Shown one piece after another: positions 27,601 to 38,491 of a stretch of DNA of 64,000 nucleotides. Position 1 is the stretch's first letter; each line of letters starts with the position of its first letter. The position numbers and the translations under genes are program-made. This DNA is from Distichodus sexfasciatus (Eukaryota > Chordata > Actinopteri > Characiformes > Distichodontidae): positions 4,796,196-4,860,195 of the forward strand of contig JAVGVS010000001.1 in assembly GCA_032718565.1 (NCBI GenBank), written 5' to 3'. The notes beneath the pieces were generated by a model. The model searched no databases. It had not been told where the DNA came from and saw only the letters and a program-made list of their open reading frames with translations.

Positions 27601-29090
27601 TTTTCTTAATAGTGAATATTTCTGTGTCCATAGACACTGATCTGTTTCGTTGGTTGGTTATTTTCACTTGAATGCCATCACAACTCTTTTAAATTGCTAG
27701 TCCTGAATAAAGTGTTATTTTATCTAATGAATTACTTAAATTTCTTTTAATGCAGTTCTGGTTGTACATGTAATGGCTTGTTTTTGTCCCTGGCTCTTCC
27801 ACATTTGACTATAGTAATTTGATAGCTCTACATAAATAATTAGTAATAACTAGTGAGCAGTGATTGATTGACATATGAATGAAGTGCTTACTTTCATATG
27901 TATGAAAAGTTATGTTATTACAATTTGATATAAGCAATGAAAACAACTCAGTTTGTGCATTTGGTGAGAAAATATTTCAGGCATAATTGATAATACTGTG
28001 TTAAAGAGCGAGTGTTATGTCTATAGGTTGGGAGTTATATATGAAGTTAAAGCATGGTAGACAAAAGTTTACACTGAGCACACAAGCAAGCTTTCATTTT
28101 GAGCTCCATGTTCACACACATGCTCTTTTTAAACAGTTTCATGTGAATGCCTCTGGACCTGACTTACAGAATGGTGCTAATGAATGTACCGTTCCTTGTC
28201 CTTTACTAGTCCTCACAAAAATTATACTCTTTTAGATGAGCAAAACTCACTGATGAGCTATTGGCAGAACAATCATTTATTTTCAGCTGCCCCTTGACAT
28301 GGCAGTTAAAGCTGTAATATCCTCACGTATTTTAACAGACATAAAAACAGTGTCAATAAATAGTGTTTGTATGTGACATTACACATAATTATGTTTGTCT
28401 ACTTGTGCAATGTGGCTCTGCCTTAATCTAAACTTATTTCATCAAGTTTATATTTATTTACAGTAGTAGTTAGCAGTTTATTCTTTTACTCACAGAGTAA
28501 ACAAGAATTTCTTTTAGCATCATGTATCTGAAATTACCTTTTTCATAGTACGAGTCTGGAATTTACATTTTGTAATGGAAACTACAGAGATAACTTCCAA
28601 TGTTGTCATTTTAGTTGCATCAGTTGGTAGCATTATTTACAATTCCCTTGTAGTGTGTTAGGTGCCTATATCTGCAGTCTGTTTTTGTATGACTGCAGTA
28701 TATTAAATGGTCTGCAATGTGCTCATCTCCTCATAGTGCCGGAGGCATCTCCTGCTGTGTTAGGGAGCTCACTGGACACGCGTCACTGAATTACTGCTTA
28801 CTAGTAGACATGACTATTCTTGAAACAGCCTAATATCCACATCTACTTGTGTATGGGTAGCAGAGGAGTAATGACAATCACTGTCTGGTCACAAATCTTG
28901 AACATTGCAAAGACTGACTAGTCTAGACCAACAAAACTTCCATAAAGGCAGCTAGCGCATCCTCTGACCAGAGAGCTGAACATCAGACATTGTGTTCCAG
29001 TCTGGAAACAATGCAGATTGTTCCTGGATCTGATTAATGGAACAGTTCTGTAATGTAAATGTTTGCACTGTTGTCTATGTCCTTAGGTAT
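24621..29090. other. Gene-free stretch
   Basis: AT-rich, with no exon, microsatellite or interspersed element clearly recognised. Short frames only. Confidence 0.4.
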
Positions 29091-29099
29091 TGTGCAAAA

Positions 29100-29370
29100 A
29101 TGGTAGGTCAGATGCCTTTAACGCAGGAACAAAGCTTAGCGGGTAGAGGGGCTTGGCCTGGAGAGAAACACTCAGATTATGCCCGCTGTTCAGGATGCTT
29201 CCCAAAATTTCCCTGTTTGATTTCAGCCCATTTGTCATTATTCTCTTTGGCAAGCACAATGTCATCTGCTCCCATAAGAATTATAGGATTGCACTGCAGA
29301 AGACAAACAATTTACTGGCACTTTGCCTCAGTGAGCAGCACTGTCAGCCTGCCAGCAGTCATCCATTTCA
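29100..29370. promoter_or_regulatory. Candidate conserved noncoding element
   Basis: About 270 repeat-free bases of balanced composition, 4.4 kb 3' of hoxd1. Overlapping frames on both strands argue against coding. It contains GCACTGTCAGCC (MEIS core). Function inferred. Confidence 0.25.
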
Positions 29371-29639
29371 CTATTCACACTCTACAATACAAAACAGACA
29401 CACACAAGCACACTACATACACAATACATCACAGGCTACAATATGTACAAAGCAGAAATTTCGGATCTATGTATGGTATTATGATTAGATCAGTATGCAT
29501 TCTATTTCTTCAAGAAAAGAATATATAGCCTTTTTACAAAGACATAAGGTACAGACTGATTGTGGAGCACATTCCTTGAGCCAAGCCACATAATTTGCTC
29601 TAACATCTTGTGTATGAATTTAGAGATGGGACTGTTTGT

Positions 29640-29800
29640 TCAAAGTCAAAGTAAAATTTATTGTCATCTCTTCTATATATTGTACAGATATACAGAGAGA
29701 CGAGAACACGTGGCTCCAGTTTACACAGTGCAACAAGAAATAGAGAGAACAAAGAACAGATAAGGCACATGGAATAAATAATATATAAATAGGATACAAA
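29640..29800 (+). mobile_element. Fish interspersed repeat fragment
   Basis: CAAAGTCAAAGTAAAATTTA TTGTCATCTCTTC, then TTGTACAGATATACAGAGAG, is a widespread fish repeat tail. A related fragment (GTGCAAATAGAAGGGGCAGT) continues near 30.03 kb. Degenerate. Confidence 0.55.
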
Positions 29801-30865
29801 CTATACATTTTAAGCTAGAAGTGGAAATTGACTGACAGTTTTCAATATGAAAGATTTCGATATCCAGTCTATTAATAGAAGTGTATTCTTAAACGTCTGA
29901 CTGAAATTTAAGTTTGTACAGATATTATAGCAGCATTTTTGGAGAACCGTTCTGTGCAATACTTTTCAATAATGAGTGCAGATATAGTTAGTTAAAAAGT
30001 GACCAGTGATATATACCTGTTTAACGGTTGTGCAAATAGAAGGGGCAGTGCAAAAACTGTGCAAATATTATGGCATATATATTATTATATTATATATTAT
30101 TAAATATTATTAATATTATGTTGTAGCATATAGTAATACTGTACAGTTTGTAAGTATAGACATTTTTCTTATTCTTACACATCCTTTCAGAGAGGGTTTC
30201 AGTGCAACATGAAAGAGATAGTCCGTTCATAGATTTAGTTACAAGTAATGGATATTTTAATATATTTTACTTTCTTGCAGATAAGCATTTGGTTTTTTAA
30301 CCAGCAAATATAAAGATAACCACAGATGATTTATGTTTTGAGCTTGATCAGTGAAAATGAAAGGAATGGAGCTCTTAAAAAGAAAGGGCAAAAACAAAAA
30401 GGAAATGGGATGTGTAGCGGTTCTAGCATTGTTCTGCATGTGAATTCCCTGTCGGTTTACAGTGGAAATGAGCTGTGAGGAGGTTTAGCAGGCCTTGGGC
30501 GAACAAGGGAACAGCAGAGTAGAGGAGGGATGGAGGGATAGAGGGCATAGAAAAGGAGGAGGAGGAGGAGATGTGGGGCAGGAAACAGCCTGACAGGCTT
30601 GGCCCACTGCACCCCCAACCTCCCCACCACCACCACCCCCGCGGTCGGCACTCGGCTTTCTCCTGCCCAGCCACTGCATTCTCCCGACATTTACATTATT
30701 CAAAGATAAATGCATTGTCAATTCTGTGTCTCCACTCACTAGATATGTGTGCTGCTCCAGTCCCTCAGCAGCCAAAGGTGCTCTCACCTCCGCTGCCCAC
30801 AAGACACACTACAAATGAAATCAAATGGCTGCTGCTACTGAGCAGAATAATTTAACCCTGCAGAG

Positions 30866-30909
<44 letters not shown>

Positions 30910-31259
30910 CGCGAGTTTGTGCAATGATTAAAATACAACATGCTGAAAGTGTGTGGATTTATCACTGCAGTGTCACTAAGAATTATTTCACAGATTGCAT
31001 AAGAAATGGTTCTTGATTTAGGTCACTGAGTTCAGTATCATTGTCATTTTGACCAGTATGCAGTAGAGCGTCCGTTCATTCCTTTACCAGAAGTTATTCT
31101 ATTGATTTTGTTGTGCCATTAAATTTCTTGTGCGTTTGTAGCTTCCTTGCCTTGTTCCTGGCACCAACAGATAATCACTAAGTGCCCATTTCTTGTGTAA
31201 TTCATAATCTTTTAGCTGAGTGTTACTTTCCTGTGTTTTATTGTCATGAATTTCAGTCC
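29801..31259. other. Gene-free stretch
   Basis: AT-rich to 30.4 kb, then a GA/CT-rich segment (30,480-30,670) whose frames are low complexity, then the TG microsatellite. Confidence 0.4.
30870..30907 (+). repeat. (TG)n microsatellite
   Basis: About 19 TG units. Confidence 0.95.
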
Positions 31260-32720
31260 TCCTGAGAAACACTCAAATCCACAGATCCACCGCAGTCGAA
31301 GAGGTGCATGATTCCACCAGGATTCAGCTTTTCTGCTTTCTTAATGAATGCAATCAGTTCCCACTCTTGGGATGCCAAAGAGGCAACAAAGGGTCTCTTC
31401 AGCCATTATGTTTGACTAAACCATGGATCATAATGGACTGTACCTACCTCCACTAATTAACAATTGAGTGCCCTCCATGATGAGCTTGAACATCCCAGCA
31501 CAGAGGCCACCAGTCTTGATAACATAAGACCCAGGAGAGCCAAAGATCTTAATGTAAATGAGTCATGTGTCGTCCATGTATACATGAATACTCTTTACAC
31601 AAAACAAACGTCTGTTTCAGGCAGTATTCGAGCAGTCATTAGCCTAGTGTCAGACATTATTTAGCTTGTTCACTTGTAGTATTCATTAAGGATACAAATG
31701 TGTCTTGTGGATCACCCTCTTAATGAGAGTTCAAGCTGCAAAGGAGTGTTATCTTTAAATCTTTGGATAAACTTTCAGTAAGAAAATGACTACTTGAAAT
31801 GCAGGTTTTCTAAATATTAACAAACACTCCAAAACATTTATACTTTAATTTATACTTATATTATATGCTTTGTCACAGTAAGTAATATCAAACTTATAAG
31901 AGAGTGTGAGTGAATTGGATGCAGGGTTATGAATCTGAGAGCTACCTGGCGAGGACAATGAGTATGATAAAGATATATTAAAAGATTAAGGAATTCTCAG
32001 GCTCTTGATAAGTTGTTAATTACCCTTTTTACTTTCACGATCATGAAGAGACTGTTAACTTTAAAGCCCAAACTCATGAATGGAGCTGTCTGGTATCCAT
32101 TTTTCATATCTAATGGTCACAGGCTGCTTTACTGGAATAATGTGTCTGAGATTACAAATGAAAAGCACAAGGAATCATTCTTTATCCTGTGGACAGATTA
32201 AATTCCAAACCCTGTTACTGTAATAGGCACACTTGTAGCTTTACATAAATTAGACCCCTAATTATATTAGATGCTATTTTAAACAAAATAACATTTTTCA
32301 GAATCTATAGTTGTAATTTATAGTAAAGCCAGGTTCGTTTTCCAGAACAATCCATTTTGCAGTATGGTGGAGGGGTAATATGATGATGTACTGTAAAACC
32401 CAAAGAGACTGGCTCTCTCTCATCACGGCGCACAGCACAGGCGAAGATAAATGAAGATGTGTTTTATTCTGTCATAATTTTCCTTAGAAATGCTATAAAG
32501 GATGTCCATATGGATATGAGTGAAGGGGAGAGATATTTGTGAGATATTTGTGCCCGTAACGGTATAGACATTGCTGCAGTAATTGATGGCAGCTTTCCCG
32601 CGTGATCAGTTTGTCTGTCAGTTTGGAGGAGGTGGTGAGAGAGGGATGGGACAACCCGTGAAAAGGAGTCACCACATCACGATTGCTGGGTTAAATCTCC
32701 TAATGATAAATATAAATCAA
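31260..32720. promoter_or_regulatory. Candidate regulatory blocks 3' of hoxd1
   Basis: Three compact, repeat-free segments (31,260-31,660; 32,020-32,260; 32,390-32,720) of balanced composition, separated by AT-rich sequence. They lie 1-2.5 kb 3' of hoxd1, where group 1 Hox genes commonly have retinoid-responsive enhancers. No clean DR2 or DR5 element was found on inspection. Confidence 0.3.
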
Positions 32721-33603
32721 CTACTGCGGAGCTGAATACATTCTGAAGGTGTTGTGTGTCTTGAAAGAAAATGATAGGAATGTCAAATTCACTGTAGTGA
32801 AAAATCTCTCTCTTATTCTCTCTTTCCCCTTCTGTAAATGAACATCACATTTTAATGGTAAAGTTAAAATTAAACAATTATTAGAACTGTAATCACTGAA
32901 GACCCTTTGATGTTGAAATAGATGTAAAATAGGTTCAAGAACCATTCTTTTAAAGAACAAGAAAATCCTTTTTAATGAGTGGGTTATTACTTGACGATAA
33001 AGAAGATACAGTGCTGTATTTCTGCATCATTTTCATGAGTAAGAATTGTCATTGTATGTATGAAATGAGCCAATAATTCAATCAGAAACCGTTCCGGGAA
33101 TAACAACAAAAGAAAACGTGGAGACCAATATGAAACCAGTCACAAGTAAGTGTCCAGAAGCTTACATTTTTTTCTTTATGGAAGTTCTGATGTACCCATC
33201 TGCAGTTGTATTATTCAATAACAAAAATTATTATGAGTATTTGAAATGAGTAATAGATATAAATAATTTAAATAAACAATTCAAATGACATTGCACTTTA
33301 TTTTGAATGTTAATGAATGAACAATAAATCTATTCATTTTTAATTTTTGCCATGTTTAGTACAGATGCATGTTTTATTAGTTTAATTTATTTTTTAACAA
33401 TAGAATACATTTACAAACAGCATTATAAAGGGAATATGCTTTCAAACAATAATTGTATATAGTTAAACAATAGTTACTCAAAAGACATTCTACATATTAC
33501 GAGCAGATTTTAAGTTATGATTTCTTTATTAATATCAGTTTGTAAAGGCCTTGAAAAATGAAGGCACATAGGCAGGTTGTTTTGACATTACTCATAACCA
33601 GCA

Positions 33604-33609
33604 TTTATT
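33604..33609 (-). terminator. hoxd1: Candidate poly(A) signal of hoxd1
   Basis: AATAAA on the minus strand, about 135 bases past the hoxd1 stop codon. It is the nearest canonical signal; others follow within AT-rich sequence, so its use is inferred. Confidence 0.35.
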
Positions 33610-33741
33610 ATAAGGCACAGAAATAATTGAGCAAAAACACAAAATATTAATACTCTATTAAAAGTAATGCAAACAAATCTTTCGTTGGGCACTTAATGTG
33701 GCAGAAATAAGTAAATTTTTAAAATTCACACATGGAGGCAC

Positions 33742-34561
33742 TTATTGAGAAAGTGTAAGCATGGTGCCAGGCGGGACAGGTGGAGTGCACATGGAGGGGA
33801 TGCCCAGCCTGAGGCCCTTCTTCTCATTCTCTCTCTTTTTCTGCTTCATCCTTCTATTTTGGAACCAGATCTTCACCTGCGTTTCGCTTAGCTGAAGTGC
33901 GCTCGCTATCTCAGCTCTTCTACATCTAGTGATGTATTTGTTAAGGTGGAACTCTTTCTCCAGTTCAGTCAGCTGCTTGGTGGTGAAGTTTGTGCGAACT
34001 GTTGCTGGAGTCTTGGTAAATCCACAAATTGGCGAACAACCTGTAGACGTGTAAACGTACTTAAGTATTTTATAAACTCTAGTGAAAACATCACAATGCT
34101 GTCGGTGCTTTTTTCTATAAAAACTTACTTTTTGGATGTTTTCTTTTTACCTTCATCCAGTCGAATACGTTATCTACAACCCCAGTTTCCTCTGACCGAG
34201 ATGCAGTTTTTAAACAGCCCTGATACGGAATAAAACTTTGCAAACTGTCGTGACCAATTAATGTTTCTCCGTTGGTCTGACAGCCCGATTCCGCGACACA
34301 GAGCAACGCGGTTCCTAAGACTTCATCTGCTGTACAGACTCCACATACTCGGTCCAAACTGAGTTCGGAACCCGGACCATGCACCCCAGACCCAGCCACC
34401 GAAGTTAGATGGATGTTAGTAACATGATCCCGAGTAGTTGTGTCTAGTCTCTCTTGAGTCTCTCCCTGATACGCCAGAGAACCAGCCTCGTGCTCATCAC
34501 CTCGGAAATTAGTTTTGAGGATTGTGTCTCCGCCTGTGTAAAAGTCTGAATACGAGGACAT
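33742..34561 (-). CDS. hoxd1: Hox paralogue group 1 homeobox protein, likely Hoxd1
   Basis: Two exons: 34129-34561 and 33742-34040, joined across an 88-bp intron with a GTAAGT donor and a TCTACAG acceptor; the codon split is A|GT. The 243-residue product starts MSSY, as in HOXD1. It has a PBX-binding motif VFDWMKVKRK at about 132-141 and a homeodomain at about 156-215 with the group 1 signature RTNFTTKQLTELEKEF and helix 3 KIWFQNRRMKQKKREK. Family role: nuclear transcription factor of the anterior neural tube and mesoderm, binding DNA with PBX/MEIS. Its place 3' of hoxd3 supports the D1 identity. It is odd in two ways: the N-terminal exon (144 codons) is shorter than in tetrapod HOXD1, and the homeodomain differs from the group 1 consensus at several sites (L at position 22, I at 26, C at 29, A at 32, S at 36). 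There is no frameshift or stop. The group 1 call is near certain; the D assignment rests mainly on position. Confidence 0.9.
34041..34128 (-). other. hoxd1: hoxd1 intron
   Basis: An 88-bp intron with a strong GTAAGT donor and an ACAG acceptor. Removing it keeps the frame from PBX motif to homeodomain. It is very short for a Hox gene; Hox introns in this window are otherwise about 340 to 440 bp. Confidence 0.85.
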
Positions 34562-34800
34562 TAGCTCTAATAGGTGGTCAGTTTAAGGGTGAATGATTGC
34601 CACTGCTGTCTTCATGGCGTGCCGTAACTGTGAGGCTTAACATGCAAATAATGGTCACCACTGTGCGGGGCGTGTTCTGGATTTTCTGGCCAATCAGGGT
34701 GCGAACTGCTGTTCCGCGGCTACGGGAAGGCCAACCTACAATCTCTCTGATTTTGGACCTTAAGCACTTAAATGTATAGTGAATATATATTGACTTAAGA
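34562..34800 (-). promoter_or_regulatory. hoxd1: hoxd1 proximal promoter region
   Basis: Upstream of the start codon the minus strand shows CTGATTGGCC (a CCAAT box in reverse), a GC-rich CACGCCCCGC stretch, and an octamer-like ATTTGCATG near 34641-34650. No TATA box was identified. Confidence 0.35.
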
Positions 34801-35563
34801 TTTTTCGTTAAAAATCGCTTTTCTTAATTTTGGAATATGTTAATTAATTTTAATAAAATTAATGCTAGTATTTTTTACATTTTAAGTTATGTTTAATTTG
34901 AAATTGCTTGCATCAGCATTTCACTGCGCACTGTATCTGTATACCAATTGACATGACAAAGAATCTTGAATGTTTATGCTGCTTTTTGCAGCATTTGGGA
35001 CTTTATTCCATTATGTAATCCCAGTCTGCATATACATTTAGCCTAGTCTGCTGGCTAAACAGATTTCTTAGCGTTTTGACTAACATGTAATGAGAGTCAA
35101 AAAATTAATTTAAGCTTATTTACCAAACTCTTCGCATTACTGGGGATAGTCTTTCAAAACGGATTCTCTGCTGCTATAACTTGGAAGCACTTGTGCCTGA
35201 GGCTTCGGCATTATATTAACAGATTATTAAATTCGCTAGTGAAATTAAACCACACCATTCTCTTTAAACCACAAAAGCTATAACGCTAAAAAGAAGGGTC
35301 AATGCTTTCCTGTTTGTGGAGAAATGGGGGGGGAGGGTGGCCATGCGCTGCAGGCAAGTATTTATGTTGCATAGAGAAATTGTGAAATATTTAACGAAAC
35401 TGTATAATAAAACCCTTGTGTGCTGGCGTGCTTCGCATCATCTTTTGACTCCGTATTTATATTTACAAATTTTTTCAGAGTACTCGGCTTGGTCTGAAAA
35501 CATATGAACGCATCTGGCTGTGTCCTAAGAAACAGCTATCAAAGTAGAATCGTGCACAATCAG

Positions 35564-35605
35564 TGATGGATGATCTTAAGCTATGTAATTGGCATCTACT
35601 GACAG
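35564..35605 (+). promoter_or_regulatory. PBX-HOX site plus MEIS/PREP site upstream of hoxd1
   Basis: TGATGGATGA (35564-35573) fits the PBX-HOX consensus TGATNNATKR, and TGACAG (35600-35605) is a MEIS/PREP core 26 bases away. The same pairing forms the autoregulatory rhombomere 4 enhancers of Hoxb1 and Hoxb2. The pair is 1.0 kb upstream of the hoxd1 start codon, so group 1 auto- or cross-regulation is possible. Motif-level evidence only. Confidence 0.4.
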
Positions 35606-37671
35606 CTGTAGCAACCTAGTTATGCTCGCACTATTTTCTGTAATATTTTCCCACGAGGATTAGGGTTCGTGATTCCTGATCGTTTTGTTGAACCTAGATT
35701 ATATTACAATTGGTAAAATAGACGCACGTTGTTAAAAATGGCAGCTTAGTTTAGTTCTATACAAAATACGTATTTGTCTAGTATCTTACAACAAAGACAC
35801 ATGAAACAAAAGTAAATTCTAACGTTCCTGGCCTATATAAAATAGACTTAATAGACCTGCTACTTTATTTGGGCCTGTGGAACAGCATACCTACTTTTAA
35901 AAATCAATACATCTTTAATGCAGGTCTCTTGGTTCATATTCTTTTATGTACCTGTTTTGTGGACGTCATCTGCTTTCATATGAGTATAAATGTAGTATAT
36001 TATTTTCTATGCTTGGTCATTATGCTATTTTTTATGTAAATATAAAATCCGGGCTGCTAAAATAATAAATAGATATTTCAATTTATTTGTGGTAAACTGA
36101 CAATGTGAATAATCATAACAGTTTAACTGTAATGTCGAGTGCTACTATAATTTACTATAGTGTTACTATTTTTGTCCCTAATTGTGGGGAAGATATATAT
36201 ATTTAATCATGGGCCTAATTTTTTGTCTAGCGATCATCAGGTGTCCCAGTACTGTTTGTTTTGCCAGTGTGAGAGACACGCACATTTGCTTAAGATAAAA
36301 GTTGTGATTGTATGATTGTGTTGCGTTTAAGGACTTTTACCATACCTAAAGTTTTAAAGACCTGTCAGAATTCACTGCGTTATTTTGCGAAGTGTCAGAC
36401 ATATACTGGGGGAATTTTGTAAGCGTAAGTTATCAGATTGAGGGAATTTGAACAAATAGCAGAACCCCCAGTTCATTGTATTGATGGAGGAAAACGACTG
36501 TCACATTACCGTGGACTGAACAAAACATTATAACCGTGGGAAACAAGAAAAGAAACGAAAATATCCCGTTCCATAACTATATCATTTGTGGAATACTCTC
36601 CCAGTACTTAAATGGGAGGATTTCCACACAACGCTTTCACAACGCTTTCCACACAACATTTTAGCACTTTGCATGATTATCCATCGCGACTAAATATAAG
36701 GTTTTAAAGCAAGATTTAGTAAGTGCAATATTCATGTATACGAGCGGTTTACATGAATTGTAAGTATAATTTACCTACCCTCAGCAGATGAATTCAGTTT
36801 TATCGCCGGATGGCCAAATCTCCCGCGGTCCCTCGTCAGTGCCTCGCTTCTCCCACAATTATTCTGACACTTTCCGTTCTCAGGACAAAGTTTGGCCTCT
36901 CACAGTTTGAAATGTGTTTCTAGAGTTGAGAATGCAAAAGCTTTGTTCATACGGTGGAGGAATCGGTCGTGACGCTGAAAGCGAGGAGTTTTTGATTAAT
37001 GAGCTTTGAAATACCTCGCTCGGGGGAAACCGGCAAGCGAGCCATTCACTTAGAGAAGGCTGGTCATGGCTATAACGATATCAGTGTGCAGCAGTGCTTC
37101 TAATTTCACTCCTCTTTATTACCCTCATATGAGGTTATCTGTAGAAAATGCGAATGTATAAATGTTTTATTGGTCTTTCAGAAACATATTTAATCGAATG
37201 ACCGTAAGTTGAGGTCTTTTTTTACAAAACCAATAATAGTTGAAATAATTAGAAATATAATTTTTTAATAGTCAAAAGCAACATTAATCTGTGATATGTT
37301 TTAATGTTTAAAACGGATGTATTTACGGGACGCGATATGACTTTGTGGCATATCTGACACATATGTGTAATGTATTATTTCTGCGATTAAATGTGTAATT
37401 ATATTTTCCACCTTTTTGTGGTAAGAGTTTCTAGTCTTGGATATGCGCAGGCGCGTGAAACTGGGTGCTTCTTTGTTTACTACCGCTACAATTCAAAATG
37501 GCGCCTTGTGCTTGTAGAATAGGAGATATTTAATATGTGCAATATATTCTTCTGTTAGACCAAGAGCACATTTTGTTCAGCCTGCTCTTTTTTCTTTTCA
37601 TTTTGACAGTCTTATAGCTTGTAAAGTGAATGACTGCAACACATATGACCTCACTCATTAGGTTTAAGCAC

Positions 37672-37677
37672 TTTATT
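37672..37677 (-). terminator. hoxd3: Candidate poly(A) signal of hoxd3
   Basis: Minus-strand AATAAA about 0.8 kb past the hoxd3 stop. A 3' UTR of this length would be normal for Hox3. Low certainty, because the sequence is AT-rich. Confidence 0.25.
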
Positions 37678-38491
37678 TACAAAATGTATAACACAACAAA
37701 ATATAACATTTTCATATCGTTACCATTTGATCAATTTGTATGTGGACCGTTCACTTACAAAATAACATTTGTTAAGGTTTATGAGAGCAAAGATGTGAGT
37801 ATGACGTGCTGGTGTTTCACGCTAGACTAAAACCTTAAGCGTTATCCGAAAAATAGTGTCAAGTGCCAGATCCTTCGTTGGCAAGGAAAAATGGTGGAAA
37901 AACACCAGTCACATATTTTGTTTATGAGTGTGATGACAAAGCCCACGTAATCTGTTCAATTATGTTGCATAAATTCTACAATTGTTCATATAAATAGTCC
38001 ACTTAATAAGATAAATAATGTGCGTTACAACTGATAAATAATAAATACTCAATAAGGATAATGCTGTCATACAATTTCGGGAAAAATAATAAATAAAGAC
38101 ACTTTAAGTGTGAACAGATTTATAGGTACCTATGGCGAACAGACGATTTTAACAATGGCAATGATGTTTTCCTACAAATCCCATCCCTATAAAGATGAGC
38201 CTAATATTGTAAAATCTACACGATTTACCTTCAAGTAATAAGATATGAAATTCCTTAATATTGCGCACTGCTCTTTCAATATCTGCACGACTGACAACAA
38301 ACACTCCTGTGCATCTTCAACAGTCAAGAGAAATGGACCACAGCTTAAAAAAGTCATAGCAGTAATAGTAATATCAATAATAATACAGAGTAATACGTTA
38401 CGTCTTTCGGAGTGTAGTTATAGTATAAATTATTTTTTTTTACTTGAGGTAATACAAAGCGACTCTTCGCTTGGGCACATGAATGAAATCC

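Larger units (their letters stand above)
34801..38491. other. hoxd1-hoxd3 spacer
   Basis: No protein-coding exon and no hoxd2. It holds the PBX-HOX/MEIS pair near 35.58 kb, and a repeat-free, mixed-composition block at about 36,790-37,130 that looks like a conserved noncoding element, with TGATTAAT (PBX-HOX) at 36993-37000. A minus-strand GGTAGGTAAAT possible splice donor lies near 36.77 kb and could end a 5' noncoding exon. 37,450-38,490 is AT-rich hoxd3 3' sequence. Confidence 0.5.

Noticed and set aside
1..33741. mtx2 exons expected 3' of hoxd1
   Set aside because: No metaxin-2 peptide was recognised in any frame; the gene is probably left of the window.
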